Counted from the first letter of the stretch, positions 19,170 to 30,129 are shown. The stretch is 64,000 nucleotides of DNA from Ustilago trichophora (GCA_900323505.1 OOIN01000006.1:744001-808000); one strand, 5' to 3'. Notes: a model not told the origin generated them from the letters alone. Program-made: numbers and translations.

Positions 19170-19725
19170 GGCTGTTGGAGGGCGGTGGTGGTACGATCCA
19201 GGTGTTGGGCGATGATGGTTGAACCTATGTGATGCTGTCAGATGTTGAGGATGAGACGAGCGATATATCGAGGAGAGCTGTCAAGGGGGATATGAGGTCA
19301 AAACGGTGCTAGTGCTGGTGCTGGTGGTGATGGTGATGGTGATGGTCAAGGTGACGACGACAACGGAGATAGTGAAAGTGGACAGGGTGGAATGCCGGAT
19401 TCAATGTGCGTGTGTGTCAGGGCTCAAGCTCAGCTCAGGAACAATTCAACCGAGACTGGTGAGGTGGCTGATGATGCAACCCTCTCACAGTCATCGCTGC
19501 AAAAGCTGTGCTATTCTGCGCTGAGCTTGAAATTATCGGCCCTCTCTCGCCTTTTCTTGGCATTTTTCTGGACATTGTTAAGCCCTGCTGATGTGACACC
19601 TTCCAGAAAATCAACCGGCGCTTGAGCCACGTTGGAAGCTGCAACCATCTCCTCTTGTCTCACCTCTTCTCCTTCCACACGCCGCTTCATCTTTGGCCCG
19701 CATCTTCATCAGTCAACCAACCACG
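19170..19725. promoter_or_regulatory. Divergent promoter region, BSD2-like / RINT1-like
   Basis: 556 bp between divergent starts. A short imperfect GGT/GAT trinucleotide tract lies at about 19310-19350. No gene seen. Confidence 0.5.
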
Positions 19726-22700
19726 ATGCCGACGCAGAATACGGCCAATGCGGTCGCTGCGACGCTGGAACCGCACCAGCTCGCAGCGTATCTCCAACCA
19801 CCTACCGAAGAGCAACAGCTCAGCTACGTCGTCGAGCACTGCAACTACATCCTTCCTCAGCTTGCCTCTGACTCGCTCACTGCATCCCTCATCTCCTCTC
19901 CAGGCAGCGCAACTCCCACCTTTTCCACCCTGCCCTCATCATCCTCCCTCGAAGCCTACCTTGCAGAACTCACCTCGGCCCACCAACATGCTTCTGCTCG
20001 TACAGCAGATCTTGAATCTCAACTCCGAAATCAACTCCTTTCTAGCCTATCTGGCGTCAAGATGCTCAAGCAGAGACTCGCTTCTCTCCCCGACGATATC
20101 GCCTCAACCGAAGACAAACTTCTCGACCTCTGCGAAGACCTCGTCATTGCTGGCGGTTCATCGTCTTCCTCCGCTCCCGAATCCAGCAAAGATGGCGCGC
20201 TCACGCTCATGAACAGACTCGATCAACTGCATACCGCCATCGACCAGCTCAAAAAGGCAAAGGACTACTTCAGCATCCTAGCCCAAGCTGAAGATCTTCG
20301 ACTTGCTGTCATCAAGAGTGATGCAGATGAGACACAGCGCGAATCGGCCCTGCAGCACCTCGCCAAACTCGACGCACTCGTAAGGAAGGTCGAAAAGCTT
20401 TCGGCTATTGGATCGGAGCAGCAGCAGCAAGCCTCTAGCAATGAGCCCAAGCTGGTGGCATTTCTGCGTGCCCAGCGTTCCGCTGCGTTCAAAACGCTCA
20501 GGAAAGCTCGATGTTCTCGGCTGTCAGAGGCAATTGCTCAGACCGGCTGGGGTCAGGGCAAGGCAGATGTGGCCGACAAGGAAGATGGCGGCGATCAGCT
20601 CTCAACCACAGCAGAAAAGCTCACCGAAAGTAGCCAAGTCAAACAGGCCTGGTCTGACCTCTGCCAGTTGCAGGACATGGCTGAGCATCTGGGTTTGCTC
20701 AAGCGTGCTACCGCCAAACCATCTTCTGACGAGGACGAATCCGAGGATCATCCGGCAGGAAGCGACGACTACCAGCCGCTGCTTACTACGCAATGCCTTA
20801 TCGAGCCTATGCTCCTCCGTTTCCGCTACCATTTTGACGGCGACCGATCCACCAACCGTCTTGACAAGCCAGAATGGTACATGTCTCACATTGCCTCTCT
20901 CATCCGCACTCAAGCTCCGCTCTTTGTACCTGCAAAGCACGGCGTTCCCGGCTCAGGTGGAGCTGTAGTGCGTCTCAATCGCGCTTATGCCAATGCTCCT
21001 TCTCCCTCATCCTCCTCTCGCAAGTTCTACCGTCACATTGACACCTATGCCGAGCTCCTTCACGGCCTTTTGACCCCACTCCGCCGCAAACTCGCCTCCA
21101 CCATGCCTTCTCTCTTGGACCACCCTTCCCTCCTCGCACACACCGTCTTTCAAGCACTCACATTCGACGCCGATCTCGCCGAGACCTTCCCACCCTCCCT
21201 CACAGTCATCGGGGGCGCAGGAACACGAAAGATCTCGGACGACGTTCTTGACAACAGCAACTGGTTTGACCGCTGGCTTGACGGCGAAAAGGACTTTGCT
21301 CTGCGTCGATTCGAAGAGATCATGAACTCTCCCGATGCCTGGGCCATTGGCAGCTCCGATAGCTTGGCAGATGACGATGAGCAGATCTTCTACTCTTCCC
21401 TCTCCGACAACCCGCCTTCTGCTGAGGAAGAGGGCGGTCAGAGAACAACAAAGAGCGCCCGGTCAACCATCGAGATCCTGGATTCGGTCTCTGAGAGATA
21501 TCGCCCGCTTCCATCGCTCTCGCAACGACTGTCGTTTTTGGCCATCGTCCAACTGCCTATTCTGCGGAGTTATGCACAGAGGCTAACGAGAAGTCTGGAT
21601 GCGTTCGAGAGTCTCTCTTCAGCTTTTGCGCGTGCTATGCCCGGCGAGATCGTCTCAGGTGGAGGCCCAGCATCGCTCGTTTCCGGTGGAGCCGATTCGG
21701 ACATGGTCAAGGGTTTACGCGGACTAGGTCGGCTGGTCAAGGCGCTCCTCTCAGCTCAGTACGTCTGTTCCGAGCTCGAGAGGTGGTCTGAGACCGCAGC
21801 CTTCGTCGAAATGTCCGAATCTCTTCATTCCACCGAAGAGGGTCGCGCGCTAGCTCTGGGACTGCGTAAGGATGAAACCGCAGAAGAAGATCGCGAACTC
21901 GATGCAGCTTCCTTGGGCATGTTGCTCAGGAGAGGTCTAAAGCGGGGTGCTGCTGTGGCACGACCTCTCACCAGTGGAGCTGGAGGATCGCCAAGCCTTC
22001 CCAGCGGCGAGGCGGGTATGGGTACACCCAAACTGAGCGATGTGGGTCAAAAGCAGGTTCTCAACGAATTTGGACGCTATGGAGTGTGGGAGGAACCTCG
22101 ACGCAAGTTTGGCGAGATCGCCTCTCGCGCCATTACCGGCATCGAACGCTTGATCGTTAGTGAAACTCTTGAGCTGTTGCGACCTTACATGATGCGTCGG
22201 TGGGATCAAGAATCCTCTTCATCAGCTTCAGAAGAAGAGGAGGAGAAGGAACCCTATCCGACGCCTTCGCTCATCCCTTCTCTCAGTATCTTTTCATCGC
22301 ATCTCGGCCATCTATGTTCCATCCTGGACCGAGAAACGCTGCTTCCCATCTACCGCCACGTCTCGTCCTCGATCGCAAATGCGCTCGTCGACCGCGTCGT
22401 TATCTCTGGCGGATCGCGCAGATTCACCTACGAAGGAGGATTCCGATTCGAACAAGACCTTCAACAGGGATGGTTGGCAGTGGTGACCGAATTAATCCAA
22501 TCCAACTCTTCCAAGCCAAAGTCGACGGTGGGTATGTTTGGTAGAGTTCCAAGAGCGAGTTGGAAACCTGCACGGGATGCTGCACGTCTGTTGAGCTTGT
22601 CGAGCTCTACAAGTGGCGTGGCGGCAAATGCGGGGCAAAGTGCAGGTGTGACGTTGGCCAAAGCGGTACAGATCGTCTTTGATGAGGAAGAAGGGGTCAA

Positions 22701-22800
22701 GGGAAGCGAGTATACCGAGCTGATGGAAAAGTTGGGCGTCGACGATTCCAAAATCAACGTTAGAGAGGTGCTTAGACGCCGAGTTGAGGTGTGGAAGTGA
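19726..22800 (+). CDS. TIP20: RINT1 / Tip20 family vesicle-tethering protein (Dsl1/NRZ complex)
   Basis: RINT1/Tip20 is a subunit of the ER tethering complex that captures retrograde COPI vesicles. One exon encodes 1024 residues from the ATG at 19726; the open frame extends upstream only through a TTG at 19693. An N-terminal coiled-coil region (about residues 80-250) is followed by the family hallmark FRYHFDGDRSTNRLDKPEW (about residue 365). The long helical RINT1 domain continues with DNSNWFDRWLDGEKDFAL and WDQESS near residue 826. It is longer than human RINT1 (about 790) because of Ser/Gly-rich inserts. It sits with VPS54 and the Bsd2-type gene in a run of three trafficking genes. Confidence 0.88.
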   Translation: MPTQNTANAVAATLEPHQLAAYLQPPTEEQQLSYVVEHCNYILPQLASDSLTASLISSPGSATPTFSTLPSSSSLEAYLAELTSAHQHASARTADLESQLRNQLLSSLSGVKMLKQRLASLPDDIASTEDKLLDLCEDLVIAGGSSSSSAPESSKDGALTLMNRLDQLHTAIDQLKKAKDYFSILAQAEDLRLAVIKSDADETQRESALQHLAKLDALVRKVEKLSAIGSEQQQQASSNEPKLVAFLRAQRSAAFKTLRKARCSRLSEAIAQTGWGQGKADVADKEDGGDQLSTTAEKLTESSQVKQAWSDLCQLQDMAEHLGLLKRATAKPSSDEDESEDHPAGSDDYQPLLTTQCLIEPMLLRFRYHFDGDRSTNRLDKPEWYMSHIASLIRTQAPLFVPAKHGVPGSGGAVVRLNRAYANAPSPSSSSRKFYRHIDTYAELLHGLLTPLRRKLASTMPSLLDHPSLLAHTVFQALTFDADLAETFPPSLTVIGGAGTRKISDDVLDNSNWFDRWLDGEKDFALRRFEEIMNSPDAWAIGSSDSLADDDEQIFYSSLSDNPPSAEEEGGQRTTKSARSTIEILDSVSERYRPLPSLSQRLSFLAIVQLPILRSYAQRLTRSLDAFESLSSAFARAMPGEIVSGGGPASLVSGGADSDMVKGLRGLGRLVKALLSAQYVCSELERWSETAAFVEMSESLHSTEEGRALALGLRKDETAEEDRELDAASLGMLLRRGLKRGAAVARPLTSGAGGSPSLPSGEAGMGTPKLSDVGQKQVLNEFGRYGVWEEPRRKFGEIASRAITGIERLIVSETLELLRPYMMRRWDQESSSSASEEEEEKEPYPTPSLIPSLSIFSSHLGHLCSILDRETLLPIYRHVSSSIANALVDRVVISGGSRRFTYEGGFRFEQDLQQGWLAVVTELIQSNSSKPKSTVGMFGRVPRASWKPARDAARLLSLSSSTSGVAANAGQSAGVTLAKAVQIVFDEEEGVKGSEYTELMEKLGVDDSKINVREVLRRRVEVWK

Positions 22801-23032
22801 ACACCTAGCATTGCTCTGATATCGTTGACCGATTATTGTTGATAAGAATTGGCTTAGTCTTTATTCCCCAATGATGTCACATCTCAAATCTCTTTTCGGA
22901 TGTTCCACACACGCATCCACACGCTTTTGATCGGCACTCTGAGGAAGCCTGTTCGCGAGTCGAGAAGGTTTGAAAACTGCTAATTGCTAGCGTTATAGAT
23001 TTGACAGAGATTGCCGTGAGAAAAGAGGGGGA

Positions 23033-23785
23033 TTAGGAGAGCTTCTCGGTCGACCAAGCCGAGTTGGTAGCAAACTCTTTTGGCGCTATAGGGTTTGTCT
23101 GTTGGCATGAGATGCATGGGATGGAAAGGAGGTTGTCAGCACGTCAGTTCATATTGACACTCTGATGAAAAGATTCAATATCCTGTGGAAGGGAGACAGG
23201 GGAAGGAGGAAGCAGAACTTACACTTTGACCTCTCAAACTGCCTGTTAGGCGCTCATCGCGCTTCATCATCATTCGTTCCCAGTCGTCCAGCGAGTGACG
23301 AATTGGCTGTCGAAATCATCGCAAATGAATCGAGAAAGCGGCAAAATGAGGGGAATCAGTATGGGTTACAATGTCAGGAAAGGTGAAGAGGTTTGGTTGG
23401 CAGAAAAGTGGGGAAATTGAAGGATAAGAGGGGGGAAGTTAAGGGGGGATGAGACGTACCTTTCCGTCTTCTGCAAGCCTACGAACGACATTGTAACCGG
23501 TACCGGCCACGCCGAACATGACGACCACCATGCCTGTTAGTCCATCGGTTTCCATATCATCGTCAGGTTCAAGGTGCGCATTGTGTTGTGTGTGTTGGTT
23601 TGAGCGAAGTCCGTGCATGCGTGTAGAAGTGTAAGTGAGAGATTCAAAGCAAAGCTGTTAGTACCAGTTCTATTCTTGCCCCAAGTCCACTAGAAAAGCT
23701 CCCTCTGTCTTCGCCATCGATGCAGTCGTTGGTGATGCGATCAAGACGTACCCATGTGAAGAACAGCCTCGAAAGGAACCGGCAT
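23033..23785 (-). CDS. NDUFA1: NDUFA1-type subunit of mitochondrial complex I (MWFE homolog), four exons
   Basis: Small accessory subunit of NADH:ubiquinone oxidoreductase in the inner membrane. The exons are 23752-23785, 23460-23533, 23223-23306 and 23033-23098 (258 nt, 85 residues). They are too short to stand out as reading frames. Donors are GTACGT, GTACGT and GTAAGT; all acceptors are CAG or ACAG. Phases fit throughout. The product starts MPVPFEAVLHMGMVVVMFGV with a single membrane segment. It continues RRLAEDGK, then the typical LDDWERMMMKRDERLTG, and ends NPIAPKEFATNSAW plus a short tail. This matches fungal NDUFA1 proteins as I remember them. If the last intron were retained, the reading frame would instead end after about 15 unrelated residues. 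Its start faces JIP5. Confidence 0.85.
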
Positions 23786-24327
23786 CTTTTCAATATCCCA
23801 AGTTGTCGGAAAGGTGCTGATATGTATCGGAAATGGTTTGCTGCGTCGATTGATCCGTCGTTGATTCCCTTCCTATCAGTGCGAGGTGGTGTGAGCGAGA
23901 AGGTAGGGGCTGTTGTCGTCAACGTTGTCAGTAAATGATGATGGTGGAGAGGCAATATGTCGCAATGGAGTCGAGATGGATTCCCAAAAGGCCACACGTG
24001 ATTTGTCACGGATCCGATCGGAATTTTTGTGACGCCAGCCATATGTGCGAACTGTAGATCTCTAACACTTTCTGATGGAAAAAATGGGTGGCTAGCGTCC
24101 GTGCGCAAACGCTGATTTTCTAGCTTTTTTAGATTTTTTTTTCTTTTCTTTTTTGTTTTCTGCCAGTCTGCAGGTAAAAAGCGTGGGACCCTGAGCAACA
24201 ACTCTCCAAAGAAAAAGTCGTCACCAACAACCCCTTCTTTGTACAACCTTGACCTCAACCACTTCCATCGTATCTCAACAAACACACACAATCGAGCAAC
24301 AACAACACCCGTGGAAGATCGCCCGAC
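23786..24327. promoter_or_regulatory. Divergent promoter region, NDUFA1 / JIP5
   Basis: About 540 bp between divergent starts, with a T-rich tract at 24125-24160. No further gene seen. Confidence 0.45.
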
Positions 24328-25830
24328 ATGGACATTCCACTATCGAGCGATGCTCTCGATCTCACATTCCATCCTTCCGACGAAACCAACCTCCTCGCCG
24401 TTGGCCTCATCTCGGGCAAGATCCAACTGATCAACTACGACGCTTACATTTCGGCTCCTTCAACCTCGCGCACCCCTCTTCCGCCTCCTCCTGCCTCGAA
24501 AAAGGCTCGCACAACCACCTCCACCCCGTTCGGCTCTAGTAGCGCTGGAGGAGGAGGTGGTGGAGAAAAGTTGTATCGAAAAATATGGGTTAGCCGACCG
24601 TCGAAGAAATCCTGTCGAGGTCTCTCCTTTTCCCCCCAGGGTGACAGTATCTATTCGATCTCCAAGGATAAGAGTCTGTTTCGAACGGATAGCGAGACGG
24701 GAAAAGTGGTAGATGGTTGGATTGGGGTTCACGAAGCAGCGCCGAGTCGAGTTTTACCGATCGATGAAGCGATGGTGGTGACGGGTGATGATGATGGAGT
24801 TGTGCGACTGTGGGATCCGAGGAAAGGCGGTGGTGTGGGAGTCAAGGAGGTGAGGAGGTGGGATCATCATTTTGATTGGATCACTGATCTGGTGTATCTC
24901 GATGACCTGCCGCTGGTGAAGGAGAGGAAAGGGGCAAAGGGCGAGGGGGGTCGAAAGTCGAAAGTCCAACTCAAAAAGGAGCGCAAGAAAGCTCGACAAG
25001 CAGCACTGCTTAAGGAGGCTCAACAAGGATCTGAATCCAATTCCGATTCCGACGATGACGATAGCGATACGGATGAAGAAGCCCCGAAAAAGGCAGGAGA
25101 ATCTCGCAGTCGACTGATCGTCACCTCGGGAGACGGATCTCTATCCTCGATAGACCTCCGCTCTTCGGGCCCTACATCGTTCGAACAATCCGAGGATCAA
25201 GAAGATGAATTGCTCAGCATCACCTCGATCCGCTCTTCCTCCAAGCTGGTTGTTGGAACCCAACTAGGCATCCTCTCGCTGTGGACTCCTTCTCGAGGTC
25301 TCTTGGACCATGTAGATCGTGTTCCAGGCCATCCAGCATCCGTCGATACACTGGTGACGTTGGACAGCGAAACGGTGCTAACCGGAAGTAGCGATGGGTT
25401 GGTAAGGGTGGTTCAAATCTTGCCGAGTAAGCTACTCGGCGTGATCGCAAGTCACGACGGATTGCCGGTGGAAAGGATGAAACGCAAAGGAGTCGTACTG
25501 GCCAGTATCGGACATAGCAACGCGGTAAAGTTTACCGATCTAACGCCCTTGCTCGAAGAAGATGGCGATGATGAAGACGAGGATGAAGGAGGAGCATTGG
25601 GAATCATCGGACTCGGTGCGGATGATTCTGATGATGACCCAGAAGATGACGACGACCAAGACGATGATTTTGCAGGGTTGCAGAACGAGCCTACCGATGA
25701 CGAAGACGACGATGACCAAGACGATGAAGCTCAACAAGAGGAAGAAGAATCCGACTCAGATGAGGATTCAGACCATACCCCACCGCAAAAAAAGAAAACC
25801 ACCAAAGACGGATTCTTCTCCGACATGTAA
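24328..25830 (+). CDS. JIP5: WD40 ribosome-biogenesis protein JIP5 / WDR55
   Basis: JIP5/WDR55 is a nucleolar WD40 protein linked to 60S subunit and rRNA maturation. One exon encodes 500 residues. It begins MDIPLSSDALDLTFHPSDET and the first repeat reads LLAVGLISGKIQLINYD, the standard start of the family. Further repeats include CRGLSFSPQGDSIYSISKD and VVTGDDDGVVRLWDPRK. A Lys-rich linker (about 205-250) with KKERKKARQ precedes the last repeats. The C-terminus is a long Asp/Glu stretch ending in KKKTTKDGFFSDM, as in other JIP5 proteins. Its stop lies 98 bp from that of the convergent BOI-type gene. Confidence 0.9.
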   Translation: MDIPLSSDALDLTFHPSDETNLLAVGLISGKIQLINYDAYISAPSTSRTPLPPPPASKKARTTTSTPFGSSSAGGGGGGEKLYRKIWVSRPSKKSCRGLSFSPQGDSIYSISKDKSLFRTDSETGKVVDGWIGVHEAAPSRVLPIDEAMVVTGDDDGVVRLWDPRKGGGVGVKEVRRWDHHFDWITDLVYLDDLPLVKERKGAKGEGGRKSKVQLKKERKKARQAALLKEAQQGSESNSDSDDDDSDTDEEAPKKAGESRSRLIVTSGDGSLSSIDLRSSGPTSFEQSEDQEDELLSITSIRSSSKLVVGTQLGILSLWTPSRGLLDHVDRVPGHPASVDTLVTLDSETVLTGSSDGLVRVVQILPSKLLGVIASHDGLPVERMKRKGVVLASIGHSNAVKFTDLTPLLEEDGDDEDEDEGGALGIIGLGADDSDDDPEDDDDQDDDFAGLQNEPTDDEDDDDQDDEAQQEEEESDSDEDSDHTPPQKKKTTKDGFFSDM

Positions 25831-25928
25831 TCCCCTTCCTCCCTCAACCCTCTTTGCACACCCAAACAAACCCACATACTTTGAATCAATCATAAATCGT
25901 CAATATAAACCACCTTCTCTAGCCTTTC

Positions 25929-28900
25929 TTACAAATCATCAGCCTTTGTAGCAGTACCAGCGGTCAAATTCATCAGAATCGCCGCATCCCTCGCGGTCAA
26001 CTGTTCCGGATTCGGCCTAGCTTTCGCCCTCTGCGTCCGAGCCCTACTCGTCGGACTCGGCGGTCTCGGAGGAGGATTCATCCTCTGCGCCTCTTTCAAG
26101 CTGATGGTTGCATTGTTGTAACTCGAGATGACCGGGAAACTGTGATCCCGACCAATCGTGCTCTTCATTAGCGCCTTCATCCACTCTCGCACCAGGATGG
26201 GATCTTCCGAGGAGAAGTAGTGCGGTTTTTCGGTCTCGTGCAAAATCTTGAATCCGTACTTGCCAGGATTGGTGTTTTCGTCGGCAATCACTTTGTAGCC
26301 CTTCATGTTGACATAGCCTTTGATCTTCTCGGCTCGAGGATCGCGTAGAATGACGAGATCAGGTCCTTTGAGTGCGAGGTAGCGGGGCTTCCAAGAGTTG
26401 TAGCGCTCGCCTTTCTTCTTGATCCAGCCTTCGAGATCGACTGGTTGAATGCGGGACATGACGGGGCCGCTGGCTGCAACGTTGCCAGCGGTAGCAGCTG
26501 CTGCAGAGGGTGTGGGAGGGGCGTCGGCACCAGCAGATCCAATGCTAGTGGGTCGAGCATTGGCAGGCATCCCCATCGCCCCGGCACCACCAGCACCTGG
26601 AGTCCCAGGAGTGTTCATCATTGCAGTCGCACCACCAGTCGACTGCCTCTGTCGTCGAACCGTGTCGCCGTTCGAGTCGAAATGCGGACTCGAGGTAGGC
26701 AGCGAGATCTGGTCCTTAATGTTGGACTGGGAAGACTGAGAGCTGATGTTCCTGGAACTGCGTGCAAATCCGAGTCGCGAAAGAGTACCCTTGTTACCCC
26801 TATCCTCATCGTGTCCGAGACTGCTAGGCGGTCCACCGGCACCACCAGCTTGCGGCGGCGGAGGCTTTCGGTTTCGCTGACCAAGGCCGAAGAAGCTGGA
26901 ACGGTTGTTCTTCTCCGAGGCACCGGCAGATCCGGTCGATTCGCGCTTGCGAGGCGAAGTGGGCAGCGCGCCGAGCTTGTCATCATAGGCACCGCTGTTA
27001 GGGGCGTAGCGAGGGCTGGGCAAGCCGAATTGCGAAGTGCTGGCGGGAGAGAGAGGAGCTTCTCCACTGCCGCGCACAAAGCCATCGCTCGGGTTGCGCG
27101 ATCCGTGACCCTGTCCAGCTTGCTGTGCCTGCCAAGCGGCAACACCGGCCTGCCCGCCAAAGCCTTGTCCGCTGAAACCCTGGGCTGGACCTCCAAAGGA
27201 ATCACGATCACGATCACCTCCATAGCTGCCAGGTCGACTCGAGCTGGGTGCAGCAAAGCTCTGATCCAAGCTCGTCTCGGCCATGCGTGCGCTGAGACTG
27301 CGTCCATCGGCATTGCTGCCGTTGTGAGATCCAGTGTTGTAGGGAGAGTACGAAGGGGTGTTGGATGCGCTGCCAGGACCGGCAGGAGCGATGAGGGCCG
27401 GGCTGCCGAGACCTTCGGGCGGTGTAGGCTGGGACAAGCCAGGAGTGGTGACTGCGCCAGGGATCTGGGCTCGAAGCTCCTTGATGCCGTTGGCGACTTG
27501 GAAACGCTTGCCAAAGGCGAGAATGTCGATCTCTTTGAGGATGTTGATGTCCATCTCGAGAAGGACATCGCCGGAAATCTCGTGCTCGCGGAACTTGCTG
27601 ACCACGGCAGCTTCGTCCCAATTCTTGGAACGAGCCCATTCGACGACCTGGTCGACATTCCATTCGGTCGGATCACCGCTCAGGTTTTCCGAGAGTATGG
27701 CAGGGGACTTGGGTGCTGCGGTGATGGGCGAATCGTGGTTGGTTGGAGCGGCAATCGAAGTTGCAGCGGTGGCGGTGCCGGTTGCTGTGCCTGTGCCGGT
27801 TCCAGTCCTGGTGCTGTCACCGGCCACAGATCGAGCGCTGTCATCACCCGCCGGCGTCGCAGACTCGGTGACCGATGCGTTGGCAGATCGATCGTGGCTC
27901 GAAGTAACTGCAGCGGCAGCAGCAGCACCGCCGAGCGCGACAGCACCTGCACCAGCTGCCAATACCGGAGTGCTGTTGGATGTCGGCTCGGAAGCTGGCG
28001 CGGCCGAAACGGCAATCTCGGCATCGGGTGTGACAGTCGAAGTGAAATTGTTGGAAGTGAGAGGAGCAGGAGCGGGGGCAGATGCTTCTGCTGGCGTTTC
28101 CTGATGCTTGGGCTGCGAGCCCTCGACAATGCCTTGCAGATTGGAGGTGGGAGGCTGGATCTCTCGTGCGGCCACGCCGTCGGTGGGAGTGGAAGCGGGA
28201 TTACCAAAGAGGGGGCTGTGGGTCTTGTCCTGGAAATCGTCGAGGGCACCCACAGAGCCTTCGCTATCACTATCGTCGCTCATGTCGACACCAGCAATGG
28301 GAGCAGCTTTGGATTTCTCTTCGGCAGGATCAATCTCGCCTGCGGCGAGCTTTGCCTGTCGTTCCTTTTCGACCTCGAGCAGGAGCTCGCGCTGACGAGC
28401 CTCTTCTTCTTCGAACTGTCGCTGTGCTTGGGCACGCATTCGCTGCTCTTCCAGCTTGACACGCTCCGCATCGTTGGCCAGGTTCTTTTGAGCGTTGGCG
28501 GCGAGAGCAGCACGTGCAGCGACGGATCGGCTGGCGAAATCGTCGGATTCGCCGAAGTTGTCCGACTGGTCATCGGCGTCGGTTCGCTCCGAGGTGAACG
28601 AGGCGCGAGAAGAGTCGGCGGCAGGGTTTTTGGCGATGGGAGCGGTGGAGGAGCTACCATTGAGGCTAGGTGGCTTGCGGTCGCTTTGGAGCTCTGTCAA
28701 GGCGTTGTCGATGTCGGCCATGGTAGAATGCATGACGCCAGGCTTGGTGCTGGACGGAACACCTTGAGGAGTGCCGAGAGCATCGGGAGTGGCATTGCCG
28801 GATTTGGCGCTGAGAGCAAGGTTGCGGTCGATGGTGGTGTATGTGAAAGGGAAGAGACCGGTGTGACCGTTTTCGTTTGTACCTTGCCACCATCCATCGC

Positions 28901-29024
28901 CATACTCATCATCCTTTTCAACGACGAGGATGCACTCGCCGGCTTTGAAGGAGACCTCGTCTGGGTTTTCGGCCTCAAAGTCGTGGAGCGCCCACACGCG
29001 ATCGACCGACTTGGAGGAGGCCAT
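25929..29024 (-). CDS. BOI1: BOI1/BOI2-type polarity protein (SH3-SAM-PH)
   Basis: Boi proteins link Cdc42 and the exocyst at sites of polarised growth. One exon encodes 1031 residues. An SH3 domain covers about 8-66 (VWALHDFEAENPDEVSF ... DGWWQGTNENGHTGLFP). A SAM domain lies at about 448-515 (WNVDQVVEWARSKNWDE ... LKEIDILAFGKR). A PH domain lies at about 859-953 (LEGWIKKKGERYNSWKPRYL ... KPHYFSSEDPILVREWM). The domain order is that of Boi1/Boi2. Linkers are Ala/Ser/Pro-rich. A Glu/Arg/Gln coiled segment at about 185-225 follows the SH3 domain. A Pro-rich stretch (MNPPPRPPSPTS) near the C-terminus could be an SH3 ligand. An opposite-strand open frame of 876 codons overlaps it and is treated as a shadow. 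Confidence 0.9.
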   Translation of the reverse strand: MASSKSVDRVWALHDFEAENPDEVSFKAGECILVVEKDDEYGDGWWQGTNENGHTGLFPFTYTTIDRNLALSAKSGNATPDALGTPQGVPSSTKPGVMHSTMADIDNALTELQSDRKPPSLNGSSSTAPIAKNPAADSSRASFTSERTDADDQSDNFGESDDFASRSVAARAALAANAQKNLANDAERVKLEEQRMRAQAQRQFEEEEARQRELLLEVEKERQAKLAAGEIDPAEEKSKAAPIAGVDMSDDSDSEGSVGALDDFQDKTHSPLFGNPASTPTDGVAAREIQPPTSNLQGIVEGSQPKHQETPAEASAPAPAPLTSNNFTSTVTPDAEIAVSAAPASEPTSNSTPVLAAGAGAVALGGAAAAAAVTSSHDRSANASVTESATPAGDDSARSVAGDSTRTGTGTGTATGTATAATSIAAPTNHDSPITAAPKSPAILSENLSGDPTEWNVDQVVEWARSKNWDEAAVVSKFREHEISGDVLLEMDINILKEIDILAFGKRFQVANGIKELRAQIPGAVTTPGLSQPTPPEGLGSPALIAPAGPGSASNTPSYSPYNTGSHNGSNADGRSLSARMAETSLDQSFAAPSSSRPGSYGGDRDRDSFGGPAQGFSGQGFGGQAGVAAWQAQQAGQGHGSRNPSDGFVRGSGEAPLSPASTSQFGLPSPRYAPNSGAYDDKLGALPTSPRKRESTGSAGASEKNNRSSFFGLGQRNRKPPPPQAGGAGGPPSSLGHDEDRGNKGTLSRLGFARSSRNISSQSSQSNIKDQISLPTSSPHFDSNGDTVRRQRQSTGGATAMMNTPGTPGAGGAGAMGMPANARPTSIGSAGADAPPTPSAAAATAGNVAASGPVMSRIQPVDLEGWIKKKGERYNSWKPRYLALKGPDLVILRDPRAEKIKGYVNMKGYKVIADENTNPGKYGFKILHETEKPHYFSSEDPILVREWMKALMKSTIGRDHSFPVISSYNNATISLKEAQRMNPPPRPPSPTSRARTQRAKARPNPEQLTARDAAILMNLTAGTATKADDL

Positions 29025-30129
29025 TTTGGAAGGAAAGATATCAGCACACGGTGTGCCAGGTCGCCTCGAAGGTAGGTTGAATCCTAGACCTTTGCGTCGT
29101 CGTCGTCGAGGAGGAGGAAGATGCGTTGCTGGCTGCGAATGCCAGTGTCGCGCTCCTGGCTGTGAAAAGATCCAGGTTCGGCGGGGGAGGAACGGCTTAG
29201 TAGCGGTGTGGATGGAGATGAAGGCAGTAAGGAAAGAAGCGATGAGCAGATAAGGTGGCTAGACGTATCGCCAAGAAGTGTAAAACGCCTTGAAGAAGCA
29301 ATTTACGCACGCCCTCCGCCGTTGCTGTTCTGATTGGATGGATGTTGGCGACGACGTTGGATGAATGTAGTCAAGTGGCGAATAAGAGGCCGGAGCAAGC
29401 AACGGGAAGAGAAGGGGAGAGGCAAAAGGGAATGGAAAGGGTAGAAAGGTGGATGTGGGGGGCCGGAACTTCGGCATTGAGTCTCTGTCCTGTCAGGTGT
29501 GAAGAGTGACCAGATGGCACGCAAACCAAAAATCAAACCAGAGCAGCAACGCAACGCAACGGGATCGCTTCCTCAACAGAGCTCCGCTGAGTGACGGGAA
29601 GAGAAAAGCGACGCACGCATGCAGCAGCCCCAACTCAGACAGACACTCTTTCTTGCCTTTTTCTCCAAAATGGCGCACGGTCACACAGTCTTGCCTGATT
29701 TGGATTCTCGAAATTCAAATTTGACGGGCTGAGCTTTGAAATGGGCGTTGACCGGAATTCTATTTCAAACGTAAAGAAGCGAGATTCACAAGATCAGATC
29801 TTTGCATTGTGTTCCCCCGATCTGGCACGTTTCTGGCAGGTTGCTGCATCGGAGTACGTACAGTAGATGGCGAAGATCACCATGCATGAAGTACTCAAGG
29901 AACAGATCTGGACAGGAGATCATGTCGGAGGGGCCACACCATCGCACACTGTCGAAAGAACACATAATGAGCCCAGGTGGGAATCGTTTATCTGTTGCAT
30001 GCAGACAGTTGGATAGGCTTCTCAGTATGCTACTCTCACACAACGTCTTGTCTCGTGACTAGCAAATGTCGATAAGAGTTGTGATTCCCAGTGATCAAGC
30101 AAGATCGAAACAGGAATGCGCTCCTTCCA
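29025..30129. other. Intergenic region, no gene seen
   Basis: About 1.1 kb between the BOI start (minus) and the DPH1 stop (minus). It should contain the BOI promoter and 5' UTR and the DPH1 terminator. No tRNA, repeat or supported reading frame found. Confidence 0.45.

Noticed and set aside
19693..19725. Upstream extension of the RINT1-like protein by 11 codons
   Set aside because: The extension begins at TTG, not ATG. The first ATG in frame is at 19726 in a good context (ACCACGATGCC).
26445..29075. 876-codon open frame on the plus strand opposite the BOI-type gene
   Set aside because: The minus strand encodes clear SH3, SAM and PH domains in one exon. The antisense frame is low-complexity (Arg/Ser/Gly) and starts at a non-ATG codon; it is a composition effect.
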